From: Bufo bufo
Taxonomy: Eukaryota > Chordata > Amphibia > Anura > Bufonidae
Assembly: GCF_905171765.1 (NCBI RefSeq)
Contig: NC_053389.1
Coordinates: 215,456,624 to 215,520,623 of the forward strand
Reading direction: 5' to 3'
DNA length: 64,000 nucleotides
Each line of letters starts with the position of its first letter. Within the stretch, counting starts at the first letter, position 1. A program made the position numbers and the translations under genes. The notes under the pieces are model-generated. The model had not been told where the DNA came from. It did no database searches and saw only the letters and a list, made by a program, of their open reading frames with translations. This document shows, in pieces, positions 12,301 through 27,300 of the stretch.

Positions 12301-15300
12301 GCCCAGGCGATTTTCCGTTTACGTTCTTTCACCCCCTGCCTTCCTAGAGCGCTAACTTTTTTTTATTTTTCTGTTCATATAGCCATATGAGGACTTGTTT
12401 TTTGCGGGAAAGGTTGTAATTTCTAATGGCACCATTTTAGTTTTGCATACGATGTAGTGGAAGGTGGTAAAAAAATCAATAGGGTGACCTGTAGTTTTCA
12501 CTAAGACCATTTAGGCATTTGTATTGTTCAATCTTTTGGGGGAGGTGAAGTAGCTAAAAAAAATTAAAAAAAATAAATTAAAAAAAAAAAAATCGGCTAT
12601 TTTAATCCCCTCCCCCCCCCACTACAGCGTTCACAGTATAGGATAAATACGTTTATATTTTTATAGTTTGGGCATTTTGGCACACTGTAGTGCAATGATC
12701 TTTATTTTTTGATTGCTTATTTTTTATTATGGGGAAAGGGGGGGGGGGGGGGGGGTCAGAATTTTTTTTTTATTATTATTTTTTTTCTTCAAGCCCCCAC
12801 CCCTTCCCTAGGGAATCTGAACATGCTATCTTTAGATCTCTTCTCCCCAAAACAGAAAAGTGATTTAATACCGTTTATATGGGGAATTTAGTATTTTCAT
12901 ATGGAGCACTGCCACCTGCAGGCGTCCATAAGAACATACCTGTCATAAGTTGGAACCCACTGGAGGCTACATGGTCTATCACCACCAACAGACAGCCTGC
13001 CCACTCGGTGCGGGGAAGCAGCTCACACACTGGAGCGCAGAGCTCCTGGGGAATGCCACCTCAGGTGCCGTGATCACAGTTGATCATGGCATCTGAGGGG
13101 TTTATAGTCGCTGATCAGCGATAACACTGACAGCAGACATTATCCCTGGGTGTCTGCCGAGTGAAACAGCAGAAACCCATCGGCTATAGTGCCCGCTCCA
13201 CAGCAGGCGCTATCTTTATTATGTGGCACTATCCACCTTACATGTATGGTGGATTTCATGAAGGGGTTAATGTTTTTTTTTTTCTAATGCTGTTTGTTGA
13301 ATACTGGACTAAATGAATTATATAGATGCCCCCGGCAACCCAGTATTAATGCTGTTATACCCATAGAGTAGTATTTCACAGTAGTGTTCTAAATCATGTA
13401 ATAGTGATGAGGACAGACCACTACTTTTTCAGCAGAGGAATTTGAGGTTTTGATTAGGGATCGACAGTTTATCGGTTTTACCGATATTATCGGCCGATAT
13501 TCAGGATTTTGAACATTATCTGTATTGGCATCTATTTTGCCGATATACCGATAACGTATGGGGAACAAGGATCGCGCTGCTGTCAGCGCTCTCCATGTTC
13601 CCTCAGCAGCACAGGGGAGAAAGAAGCAGTGTCTCCCTCCCCCTGTGCTGCTGCTGCCACCAATGAGAGGAGGGAGGACAAGAGGGGAGGGGCTGTGGCC
13701 ACTGCCACCAATGACGATAACTCTCTCATTAATTTCTATACAGGAGGCGGGGGCTGGCTGCAGAATCACATAGCCGGCTCCCAACCTCTATGAGCGGTAG
13801 CTGCGATCTGCAGTATTTAACCCCTCAGGTGCCGCACCGAAGGGGTTAACTGCCGCAGATCACAGCTACCGCTCAGAGTTCGGGAGCCGACTATGTGATT
13901 GTGCAGCCAGCTCCCGCCTCCTGTATATGAATGAATGAGAGAGTTACCTTCATTGGTGGCGCAGTGCACCCCCCCCCCCCACACAAGCCCCCCAGTATTA
14001 ATCATTGGTGGCAGTGGCCACAGAGTCCCCTCTCCACTCCTCCTCAGTGGCAGCTTCTGATCGGAGCCCCAGCAGTGTAAGCCTAGGGCTCCGATCGATT
14101 ACCATGGCAGCCAGGACGCTATTAAAGCCCTGGCTGCCATAGTCTGCTCCCTTGCTGCTGTGTGCACAGAGCACAGAGCAGCAGGGACAGTGTGAAGTCC
14201 TATTCACCCTAATAGAGATCTATCAGGGTGAATAGGACAAGGGTTCTAGTCCCTAAAAAAATAAATAAGTATAAATGAAAAAGAAAGATTTACAAAAAAA
14301 AAAAAAAATACACGTTAACACTAAACATATTCATTTTCAGCAGATTTGTGTAGGATTTTAAAAAAAAATTAAAAAAAATGAAAATTCACAGAATATCCGT
14401 ATAAATTATCGGCCTGAAAGTTCAGATTATTGGTATCGGCTCTAAAAAAAAAATCAATATCGGTTGATCCCTAGTTTTGATTACATTATGGAGACATTGT
14501 TTCCTACAGGGGAAAGCAGTGACAAGTCAGGCACCATCTCTGAACAGTATAAGGGTCCATTCACACATCCGTATGTGTTTTGCGGATCCGCAAAACACGG
14601 ACACCAGCAATGTGCGTTTCGCATTTTGCGGACCGCTCATCGCTGGCACTCTCATAGAAAATGCATTTTCTTGTCCGCAATTGCAAGAATATAACATGTT
14701 AAATTTTTTTGTGGAACGGAAGTGCGGGTCCGCAAATGCGGACAGCACATTCCTGCCCCATTGAAAATAAAAGGGTTCACACCTGTTCCGCAAAATTGCG
14801 GAACGGATGCGGACCCATTTTGCGGACGTGTGAATGGACCCCAAGATAGAGGAGGTGCTGCTGAGGGCAACTGCATTACATTTTTTCGACCCAAGAAAAA
14901 CCATGAGCCTGGCTTCCAACGCCCACATGGACTGACTGCCTGCTTAGCTTGTATGAATATAGATACAAAGGTATCAACCAGCTTGCCGATCCTGAATACA
15001 GCAGCAAACACTATGAAGCATATTTACTCTGCATTGTCAGGTTTCTAGATTAAGGCCATGAACACTTTCGTAGTCATTAGTCTTATTGATTCAGATGAAT
15101 TTTGCGCTATAATACATTTAAAATAGTTTTTATTTTAAAAAATCTTGCTTAGGCCTGTTTCACACTGGCGTTAAGGGAACAGCCTGCCGGTTCTGTAATG
15201 CAAGTGAAAGAATCATGCCACCTGCAGTCTGCCAAGTCGTTCGCCAATCTTCAGGTTGCTGGTTTATTTCAGGCCAGGGAAAGGACAGGATCTTGTGCCT

Positions 15301-18300
15301 CACTGCAGCTAATGACTTGCCTCCGCGGTGACATGTCTCCAAGCAGCACATGTGCCACTGAGACAAGTCACCACTGAGGCCAGCTATTGGCGTGACCCCT
15401 TCTGGAAGTGAATAAGCAGGGATCTGGAAGAACACCAAATGGAGTGGCAGGGAACAGGCAAGCATGATTCTGCCATTAGGTACCACATGCTATGTGGGCT
15501 AATCAAAAAGAGGCAAAATCTATTTGTGTGTGAGCAACTATATCGAGAAGGTCTACTAATGCTCATTTTACTTTTTTCGTTAGAAATATTACAATTTCCA
15601 TACCTGTGGACTGAAACACACCCGGATTACACATACAATATCTTTGCGCAAAAGCCTCCATCATGCGGTCAATCTTCTGAGCTTCACCTGGCAGACGAAA
15701 ACTCCATAGAAACTGCCTAAACATGTGAAAAATGCTAAATTAGATTGTGCCAAATGTTTCTGTTGATTAGATAAAAATATAAAATACTATACAATAAGGA
15801 TTAGCCTTGTCTCACCACAGAAATATGGAACATGGTTCAAAAGAACACCGTTCACTTTTAATGGACTCTTATGTACTGCAAATTGTAGTTTTTAAGATGT
15901 CATCTAGTATCAAAAATACCAAATATAAACTTTTGTAATTTTCGCAAAAGAAGAATCAGACTCAAGAAATAAGAAAATCAGCAACTGAAAACCTAAAAAC
16001 TACCAGTTGTAACAATAAAATCCATCACAAGAACCTCGGCACTTCAATAATAATTCTTTGAACAATGAAGTTTCACAGAACACTTCTGCATCTAGAAATG
16101 CTTTTAGAGAAGAATACCTCCGCACTGAGGACCCCAATGAAGCATGCCATAACTTTCAGAAATCTATGGGCACTGGGAGCTCCATACAACCTGGTCATGT
16201 GATCTCACGTCTGACTCTACGCGGTAATGTGTAAGCAGGATCTCTTGTGACTGACTTCCTGTGAACTACAGGATCACCACCAATGAAATCCCTCCTGGCA
16301 GCTTTCAGGCCCCTCTCCACCCTCCTTGTTCCTGTGTTGTAGATATATCTCCCCTATCTAAAGGCCCAGGAGTGCGGATATATAGTAGGTAGGTGTATAC
16401 AAACAGCTGCATTTATATAAACCTCCTGACTCCCATTTCCTGTACTATCTGTGTGTACTGACTCTCCAGTGTAGTTCTAGGGGATGTAGCTTCACATTGG
16501 TCTCCCTGATCCCAGCATGTAAGAGCTGACAGGGGATAGAAATGACAGGGCAGAAAGGCTCAGGCTGCATCTCTTAGGAAAACTGCAGTGTGAGGGACAA
16601 CCGCTCTGTCATTCATTTGTCATGGCTGCCATTACAAAGAGCAGTGCAGTGCGTTGAGACTCCGCCCAGTCTCTGCAAAGCCAGGCATGATGGGAAATGT
16701 AGGATTCATTAGGAAAAAACATATCTGAATGAACCAGTGCTTCATTAAAAAGGGGTATTCCGGTTTTGAAAAATGATCGCCTATCCTGCTGAGACTACCA
16801 CTGATCATGAGGATGAGGACCTCATATCCCTCCCCTCTGAAATGAACAGAGCAGCAGGTCAGGCATGAGAACTACAGCTTGAATCATCTCTATGGGTGTT
16901 CTGGAAATAGGCGAGTGCTGTACCCTGCTGTCTCTGGCAGAGATGATTAGAGCAGCAGTGATTGGTGAAAGTCCCAGCAGTAGGACCCCTACTGATCTAA
17001 TAGTTATCCCCTGTACTGTGGATAGGGAATAACATCCGATAACCGGAATACCCTTTATAAGGGGTTTTCCTGGACCAACATAGTGATAGGTCATCAATAT
17101 GAGACCAGTGGGGGTCCAACACCCATATTAGACCAGCTGTTTGTGGCCTCTGCAGGTTCTGGAAGTAGGCAGTGCATGGAGCCAGAACACGGCTTTGTAC
17201 ACTGTAGTGGCTGTTCTCGTGTACTGAGAAATCAAGTGAATGGGAGCTGAGCTGCAGTACTCCAAGGATGGCCACTACACAGTGTAGGGGAGGAGGTCCA
17301 GCTCAGTACACCTTTATTTCCAGAACCACACTTACAGCTACCAGCTGAGTGGTGGAGGTGCTAATCTCAGACCCCCACCTATCCGATATGGATTACCTTT
17401 CCAGCAATGTTTGGACATAGAATACTAACTCATCAGCGACAGCCTAGCAGTGTAATCTGTCTGATCCCAGCTCAGTTTTACCCATACTTTTTAAACCCTT
17501 TTATTTTGAGCAGCTGTGTCATATGGTGCCTTCATATGAGCCAGATTTTGTGGCAGAAAATTCCGCGACTAAAAATCAGTTCCATTCAACTGAAGGGGGC
17601 AGCAAGCACATGCAGTTCTTTAAGCTCTATTAAGGTGAATGGAACTGATTTTCAGTCACAGAATTTTCTGCCACATGTCAAGGGACCCTAATTTGGTGCC
17701 TGCTTTCTTGTGTGGCTCACTTCCTCGATTCCCTCCGTGCAGCTCTCAGACACCTCCCCTCCCCACCCAGTTTCACCTTACTTGATCCTCTGTACTTCCC
17801 TCCATGCATAAAATGCTGCTGAAGATATCATTTCTGCCTTAGCGAATACCAAGAGATCAGTAATACAGCAGTGAGGACACACAGGAATACACAGAGACTG
17901 GAGGGAGATTTAGGGGACAGATGTACTGTGTCACCGATTACTGTATAGTCAATGGGTCCATTCACACGTCTACAAGTGTTTTGGAGGTCCGCAAATTGCG
18001 GATCTGCAAAACACAGACACTGACCATGTGCGTTCTGCATTTTGTGGACCGCACATGGCCGACACTTTAAATAGAAATGTCTTTTCTTGTCCGTGTCTGC
18101 AGACAAGAATAGGACATGTTCTATTTTGATGCGGAACGGGAGCGCGGATGCAAAAAGCACACTGTGTGCTGTCCGGATCTTTTCCGGACGTGTGAATGGA
18201 CCCTTAGTGTGATAAAAGTCCACCACTTCTGTATCGGCAAAGCCAGGCATGATGCAATAGGTAGGCTACATTAGGGGAACTGTATCAGACAGGAAGAAGA

Positions 18301-21300
18301 CAAAGGTGGCCGACAAGCCATAGATGGCACATCACTGACAACACGTAAATACAAGGCATATACAAGAGCCGCTACGTTAATCTTTAATTATGGCATATGC
18401 TGCTCTAAATAGGAAAAATAAACTATTGTGCATGAGGCCTTAAATAAATGAAGATTTCAGTTCTCTAGGCCATGGACAGCTTTGAATGCATGTTTTTTAT
18501 TACTGCATTGTACTTATTTTCAGCTTAAACATTTTAAAAGGTCTTTATTTAAGAAACTCAACTGTTTGTCCTCTGCAGCCTGCACCATTTCACATACCAG
18601 AATGCTCTCTTTCACAGTGAAATCTAGCCCTTAAAGGGGTGTTCCAGGACTCTACTATTGATGGTCTACACTCAGGATAGGCCATCAATATCAGATCGTC
18701 GGGGGTCTGACAGTGCATACCCGCTACCAGTTGTTCTGTAGTAGCTGGATGGGTTACTGCAGCTCCTCTGATGTTTTCACCGTAAAGGAGAAAAGCGTCT
18801 GATGCTGATCGGCACCCGATCCTCCAAAGTAGTGCTGCACTCTACTTGAAAAAGGCCGGGAGGGGTCGAAAGGAGTCCTGAAGATTGTAAATGCATATAA
18901 AAAAAAAATAATAATCTACTTTTTGGTTTCTGGGGACTTAATATTTGTGTGAAGGAGAAAAAACACCCTGCAAAGTATGTGAAAAGGTGTTGGCTGTAGA
19001 AGAATTGTTGAAAATTGCTAATAACGATCATTTGGAGTATAGAATTTTAGCACAAAATACATACATTTAGGCTCCATTTACACATCCGTATGTGTTTTGC
19101 GATTCCGCAAAAAACAGACACCAGCAATGTGCGTTTCGCATTTTGCGGACTGCACATCGTCGGCACTATAATAGAAAATGTCTAATCTTGTCCGCAATTG
19201 CAGACAAGAATAAAACAGGTTTTATTTTATTTTTTCGGGAAAGGAATTGCAGACCCGGAAGTGGGGATCCGCATTTCCGGATCCGGACAGCACATTGTGT
19301 GGCCCCATAGAAATGAATAGGTCCGCAATTCCGTTACGCAAAATGCAGACGTGTGAATGGAGCCTTAAGGTGACAGAGCATCAGAATCAGAACTAAAAAT
19401 AAATCTACTATTAGAATGTGCTTGCAAGGTAGAAGCACAAACCCACAACCATGTAGAGAGTCTGCTACTCGTGAAAGAGGAAACCAATACGTGAATGGCA
19501 GTTTTACAGCAAGCCTCCACATCTAGGGTTAGATCAGTCATTTCAGACGGCCGGCCGAGCTGCTAGATCACCATGGCTAGGTTTACAGCTTCCTGGAGGA
19601 GACTTTTGCTTATTCTGTGGTGGACATGGCCACTTCCTCTTTTACAGAAACCTTCCTGTTTCTTTGCAGACCTGTGGTTCCACAGCAATATCTGTACATG
19701 ATCTCTGACGTGACTGACCTGAGAGCTTGAACAAGGTTCAAATCTGTAAACTCATGGAGATCCACAAAGCTATGAAGAACAGAAATATTCAAATCCTCCC
19801 TGTAAAAAGTAAAGAAAAAGTTTGTGAGAGTTGTTAATAGATGCAAAGCAACCCGAAAAAGTGTGGGCCTTTGCTTTTCTTTTAACCGTTGAAGTAATGG
19901 TAATTAAAAGGGGTTTCTAGGCCTTAAATATTGATCGGTGAGGGGCCCTGCTGATCAGCTGTCAGCTGTGCTTTGGCACTCGGGCAAACACTGTGTGTGT
20001 TCCTCGGCAGGAGACCCATTTAAGTGAATGGGGTTCAGCTGCACTACCAAGCAAAGCCACTATACAATGTACAACACTGCTCTGCAATGCTGACACAGCT
20101 GATGTGCCACGAGTCGGACCCCCACTAATCATATAGGTGACCTATCCTAAGTTATGTAAAGGAACTGTCCCATCTGGGACACCTATGGCAGATCGATAAC
20201 ATACGCCATAAATGTCAGATCTCAGAGGTGGGACCCGCACCCATCTCAAGAATGGGGCTCCAGAGAGAATGGAGACCACATAGTGTATGCGCAGCCTACT
20301 CTCCATTCACTGCTGTGTGACTTCCGTAGATAGCCAGACAAGCGCGCTCCTACTTATATGCCATAAATGTGCCAATGAGCATACCCCTTTAACTCCCAGA
20401 AACTCTATAATAGTGATTGCTCAGACTAAGATTACGACAACATATTTCAACTTTGCGGTTCACATTGCTTGACAATTACTGTGAAAACTAAGACCTTTCT
20501 TCAGCATGCTATGTAAGCAGACCTTCCCTGACCATACTAAACTATAGGGATCAGACTTGTTGCCTTTAGCAGATGACGTACATGTAACGCTGCTTAAGGC
20601 ACCACGGCTCAACTAACTGCAAGAATCAGACACTGTAATGACAAGTACTAGTATTTTCCAACCAGGGTTCCAAATAGGGTCCCTTCAGCTCTAATCAGGG
20701 GTTCCCCAGAATATAGTCACGATAGGGAAGGCACCCAGTGCCAGCCTGCTTATAGGGGTTGGCCACCTTATTCTCTACATATGTGCTGGAAATGGCATGG
20801 CACATAATGGCAGCTAGGGATCAACTGGTATTAAACAATTGTCGCTGATGTCTGATGGTTTAGTGACTAATATACAGTCCGGCACTCCAGTCCCAAAACA
20901 GCTGCTGATGGAGGGTCACGGGATAAGTCCCACTGATTAACCGTGCACACAGCAATAGAAACGTGAACATGCACAGTGCAGGGGAAGTCAATGGAGGCTG
21001 CTGATGGATTGATCACATGACCCCCCCCATCAGCTGCCTTTGAGTGCTGTTCCCAGTGCATCTGTAGGATTAAAGGTATAGTGGCCAACCCTTTTAACAT
21101 GTGTACCTAGAATTACAGAAAGCTTTACCTGACTACACCAAGTTTCTCTGAGGTGGGAACAGCATTAGGAGACCCCCAGGAGTGGAATCACTTCAGCAGT
21201 AATAAGGCTAGGAGGGAGAATGTCCCTTTGCATTGGTCATTATGCTGGCGGTCTGACCACCATCTATACCATCTCTCTATAAATCCACTTTATATTTAAA

Positions 21301-24300
21301 GAATTTTCACTCAAGAATCCAGATGGTGAACACTGTCTTTGTTAGACTAATTTCCATAGAGCTCAGGTTTACCTCTCTCCTAAGTAGTCCCCGATGGCGG
21401 TCTTATTCAGCCCTTCCCCTTTGTACAAGAAGCGTGCTATGTCTTCTGCAGTGTTTCTCAGCAACTCATTCTCCTGGAGATAGAGGATGCCCTAAAAGCA
21501 GGAACCGAATGTCATAAAATTAACCAACAGTATAAAATACATCATGTTCTAACTAAATTACAAAACACAGACGAGAACCATCATAAGGAGTCACTGAAGA
21601 CGCAGGTAGTCGCTGTAGTAAAGCATCTTAAACCTTCATCTACCCAAGTGCAGGTGACAAAGCTAGCCACAGCTTAACCCCCTGGACATTAGGCGCTCCT
21701 TAGAGGTTATCCAAAGCCAGATAACAAGCCCTTCCGGTAACGGAAGACAAGTCAAGTTTGATGACAGCAATACATTTCTAGCAGAATTTGTTCCATGGTA
21801 TCGCCACAAGGGGTTAGCACAATATAGCAAGTTTCATATCAAACATGGCGTTCTGTTCTTGAATATTTTACACCAAAGTCAAAACTCCATAAGCCATTTT
21901 TTTTTTAGTAGCCATGAAATAAAACCTTTAAAGTGGTTTTCTAAGATTTCTATAGCAATGACCTATGGATAGGTCATTAGTATCGGATCCGTTGGGGTCC
22001 AACACCCAGGACCCCCGCCAATCAGCGGTTTGAGAAGGCAGAGGCACTTGCAGTATGCCACGGCCTTCTCTCAGTTATCCCTGGGCCGAGTGATGAACGT
22101 GTCATGTGGCCTAGGCACAGCTCCGTCCCATAGAAGTGAATGGGGCTGAGCTGTCAGACCAAGCATAGCCGCTATACAATACATCAAAAAGCGCATCGGC
22201 GGGGTCCTATGTGTTGGACACCCACGGATCACATACTGATGGCCTATCCAGAGGCTAGGCCATCAATATAAGAATCTCGGAAAACCCTTTTAAGAGCATG
22301 TCTACACAGGACAGGACACTGGATATGCGTGCGGCTTCTTCAGTACCAGCTACATGGATGAGACTTTAAGAAACCGAACTCACACTGTAAAACAAATCCA
22401 CAGTATAAGCTGACCTGTCGTGCGGATATTACATTCCTGCTGCAGATTTCACCCTTTGAAACAGAGGGTGAAATGCACTACAAATATTCAGCAAATTCCG
22501 CATTCCGGGGATTCACTGGAGATTTTCGCCTATGGCTCAGGTGTAGGTGTGGTCTGCCCAATTCCCAGAAGTCCTGCTCCAGAACTGAAACAGTGTTGTA
22601 GTATCCCAAATGCTAAATCAGATGACAGAGCATGACCACAAGAGGCCCTTAATACATTATTTTTTACCTTTTTAGGATCCATATTAAACTTCTTTCTGCC
22701 CATCCCGATCTTCCGGTTTCTTTGTAACGTTTTGCTGTGGGGGGAAAAAAAAACCATAAGGAAACAACGTTAACCAGAATGACCAAAGTAAGGCAGATAA
22801 GAACAAGTAGACGTTACAGTACACTGCCGTCACTTACAGGATCCCAATGTAACAAAAGTGCGATCGAGTTGCACCAACAAGCAAAGCGGTCGGCTTTAGT
22901 AATATTTGCTCCAGCGAGGCTTCAGTCTAATAACAGCACTGCGTTATGTGCGTGTCCAGGACATAAGCAAGGCATTCAGAATGGTGTACCAATCCCCCGA
23001 CGCTCCCGTGGGGGTCGCTCCTTCCTGGTCCCCCTCTACACAGACCTCTGATCTGTTCAGCCATTCATTGGCTGCAGCAGTCACACGTGTCAAAGTGACA
23101 TTACTGCGCTGAAGCGCAACAAACAGTGAAGAACACTGGAGCAGCAGGAGTTAAAGAGGACCTGTAACCTCTCCTTAAATGTCCGTTTTAGTAACTACTG
23201 GCACCCCTCTTGTGATAACATTCCTGTAGTACTAGCCTTATAAACAAACCCAACTAGTAACACCCATCTGGACCTTCATTGCAAACGGTTATTCATAGGA
23301 ATAAAGGAATAACAAAACACAGAGTCCTAAGAACAGATGCAGATCCAGAATGGTTATTACATGGGGAATACAACTAGTTACTAAAACCGACCTGTCAGGA
23401 GAGGCGACAGCTCCTCTAACAGGCAAGTAATGGTTCTTTTATTGTTTTACACAATTTCCTCCTTAGCCCGTTTTTCATCCTTTAACATGGATATGTGTCA
23501 CCGACATGGTGATGTGCGCGGGTATGGAACGTCACCACAGATGCCAATCACTGTCCTCAGAGTTAGACAATGTGATTGGCTGCAGTGGTCACATGCCCTT
23601 AATGCAGGATGACCGCGATTTCAAGAGATGCTGTTGTATCTCTGCCTATAGTAAGGGCACCTGTCACCACTACACATGGTAAAACTACAATTTTGGAGAA
23701 TATGTTGCTCCTTGGCTATTCATCCTAGAAAATGAATTATTGACAACTGTATGTCCTGACACACATGTCCAATCAGAACTGACAGTGTTGGACTGTATAA
23801 GGACACATGTTAAGACCAATTTGTCTCTACAGAATTTCTGGGAGAAATAACAGAAGAACAGACCAATGGAAAGCTCCAAGATGCTCCAGAACATTGGTAT
23901 TACTTGAGACATGTCAGAGCCGACAGCCCCTCCACATGGGAAAACCCCGTACAACGCAGTCTTTATTGGTCACTAGAAAAACGCATTTATTTAGTAAAGT
24001 GATTCACAGGAAGGCGACAGTGATAAAAACTTTCCGGACAGTGGCCTTGGGGCGGAAACTGTCAATAGCTGTTAGGACTGTGGTCATGGCGTTTCTCTGA
24101 ACCCACCCTGAAGGTAAGTACCAGGATGTATTAGGCCTCAGGGCCAGCTCTGCAGTCAGAAGGATTCGTCCACCATCTACTACAGTGAAAACAGGGTCTG
24201 CCATTTGAGTTCAGCGATAGTCGTCCAATAAATACTCTGGGGGACATTTACTAATGGTTTTACTCCATTATTGTGGCATAATAAAAAAAGTCACAAAATA

Positions 24301-27300
24301 TAGCACCCCGAGGTCGCGGTACTTTCTATAATTTTTTTTAAAGAGAAAAAAAAAAAAACACTCCTCTTAGCACTTTTGGGGAGTATTTTTAGCCGAAGGA
24401 GAGTACGAAAGTTGCAGTAATTCAGATACATGATGCGTAGGCCCACACTTGTTCACATCTGTTTGCAGATTTTGTCAAAAAGACCGGACAAAAAAAGCCC
24501 TGGATGCAGCACTTTTGCCCAGTAAAAAGACAATCTTTTTATGAGAAAAAATAAAACGGACTCCATCATTGTCAGAGAAGTCTGTTCAGCTCTGTTCCGG
24601 TCAGGCTGGGTCCACATCACGTTTGTCATATGTACACAGAAACATACAACAAAACGTATACGTTAATGGATGCCTCAGACAGATCCCATACTGTGGCATC
24701 CGTCACCAGAGTTCCAATGTAGAAAAAAATTATATTGATTAACCCTTATACCTATCTCAATAACCCATTTAATTATAGGGCAGGAGAACGGAAAGAACGG
24801 AGAAGGCATATAACTGAGCTGAACGGAGCCTAAGAACCCCATAGACTATAATGGGGTCCGTTATGTTTCCGCTCAGCTGTGCATGCAGGACTCCGCTTCA
24901 AAATCATCTTCTGAGCAGAAACATAACGGACCCCATTATCGTCTATGGTGTCCTAAGGGCTCCATTTGGCTCAGTTATGTGCCTTCTCCATCCTTTCCAT
25001 TCTCCTGCTCCTAAACGGAGCAGGAGAACGGAAGGGCTGAACGGTGATGTGAACGAAGCCTTAGGCTTCAGGCACATGGTCATATTTATCAACAAAGTGC
25101 ATTTTCTGCTGGCCCAGTTATTCCTATGGTGCCATGCACACATCCGTATTTTTCATGGATCTACGTGGCTGTCCATGCTGCTTACAAGAACAGTCCTTTC
25201 TATCAATTGGAGTGAGAAAAATATGGAGTGTAGAGTCGTTATTTGCAGACCAAAATACTAACACGGCGGTGTGCATGAGGCCTCGCCAAAACCAAGCTGA
25301 AGTCCGCATTTACTTTAACTCACACGTTTAGCAGCACGCAATGGCCCATGGACATGCTGCACGTGAGACTACACAGCCTTACCTTCCTTCATTGGCCTCC
25401 AGGCCTTCCACCTCATTCATAGCATCACTCAGCTCATCACGCAGCCTCTGGATCTCTTCCAGCAGTTCCTGTTTCCTGCGACGGATGTTCTCGAGCTCAA
25501 TACGCTCTTCTGGAGTCAGGTCAGCGGGAACTAAAGAGGAAGCAACAAGATAAACATTCTCAGGATCTATTGTGCATAGCAGCGACGTGTTTTATGTTGG
25601 GGGGGGGGAATAAAAGAAAAGAAATAAAATCACTGTAAATTTGAAGCCAAAAAGTTTAGCTTTGACCGGCAAAGGACATGTTCACACAGAAGGATCTTGT
25701 CACGCATTCCACCTCCTATTGAAATCTGTGCCACTTCAAGAAAGGTTATGTCCCTTCTTGATGAGGTTTCTACATGGTAACTACAGCGGGCGTCTGCAAG
25801 CAAATTTACCCCACTGGATTGGCCAAATTCAAACTACAAACCTGCGGCAGAAATCTGAGGGTCAGCCCTAGACATCTGCACCGGATTCCGTGGAGAAAAC
25901 AGGTAAATTTTTTCTGACATGTATTATAAATGATTAGAACATGCCAGGTATCCATGCAGCCAGTCACTGGCCTCAACAGTATACAGCACACAACTGTTGA
26001 GGCCATTGACTGACTGCAGCAGTGACCTGGTGTGCCCAGGATGATACTGCTGCGTCCAAGAACGCAAACACCGGCGGGAAGGACAGGGGAGCAAAATGAC
26101 TTCTTTTGAAATTTTACCACAATTACTGTTTCATCTGACTTGGAGGTCTGTCACATCCAAATCGGTTTCAAAGTAAGCATACCAGCATGTAGAGTAGGTG
26201 CCCTGAAAGAGAACGATATCTCTCTTGTGAAAACCCGGTGCCCTAATCCTTTTAAATGTTACGCATCCAGTGTGGTGCGCCATAGCTCTCACCATAACGC
26301 CGCCCACCCCCTCCTTTCACTGGCAGTCTCTGAGATTTCAGTACTAAAAATCTTATTTGTATAAAAAAATATTTCTCAGGATTAGAGGACCAGATTTTCA
26401 CAACAAAGGCACGGTTATGTTTTGGGGTTCCTAGGCTATGCATAAAGGGGTTTTCCCGAGACGTTAATACTGATGACCGCTATCCGCTGGTAAGGGCATC
26501 AGTATCAAATTGGTGGGGGTCCAACGCTTGGGATCCAAACCGATCACCTGTTCGAAAAGGTAGCAGCACTTGCAGTAGAGCCACAGCCCACAGGAGTGGA
26601 TGGGGCTGAGCACAATACAAAGCATGGCCGCTATATAATGTACAGCGTTGCGCTGCGAGAAGGGCACGCCACTCACAGGAGCACCACTGCCTTCTCAAAC
26701 AGGGGATCCTGGGTGTCGGACACCCACCTATCAGATACTGGTGACCTACACAGAGGATAGATCATCAGTATTAACAAAACGGATTTTGGACATAATAGAT
26801 TGCCTTTCGGTTTCACGCCCAATCTTTGAGAGAAGGCACTGCAGTAGAGGAGTTGTAGCAGCAGAAAAACTAAAATGGCGTCCCCTGCTCAGGGCACCCT
26901 CAATGAGGCAGAACAAAGAACCTGCTCTGTACAAGTGACTCCCGTCCTGGTGGGCCATCCATTCGAATAGCTAGCATGTAATGCTGGAGGGAAAATGAGC
27001 GGCCAGATGAGACTCCAGAAACCAGCTGGGATATGGCCTACATCAGACACTAGAGAGCAGAGAAGAATAAGAATCCCACTTGTGAATGGAGTTCTCAGTT
27101 TTCCTGGCTGGAGACGGACTTGCTCACCACGGGCTTTTTGCACTTAGCATACTTTCCTTACTTTGGGACCATTATTACAGAATTTGCATTGTTGGTGAAA
27201 GTCGTCAGAATCCGTTCTAACAGCTACAGTCATAGATAGCTAACTATTTATTAGAAAGCCAAAAATAAGCGCTTTGTACACGGAGAGAAATATTTAGCAG

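Noticed and set aside
14527..15048. Several overlapping frames of 95-133 codons
   Set aside because: They cross the palindromic MITE at 14553-14841 on both strands and contain no domain.
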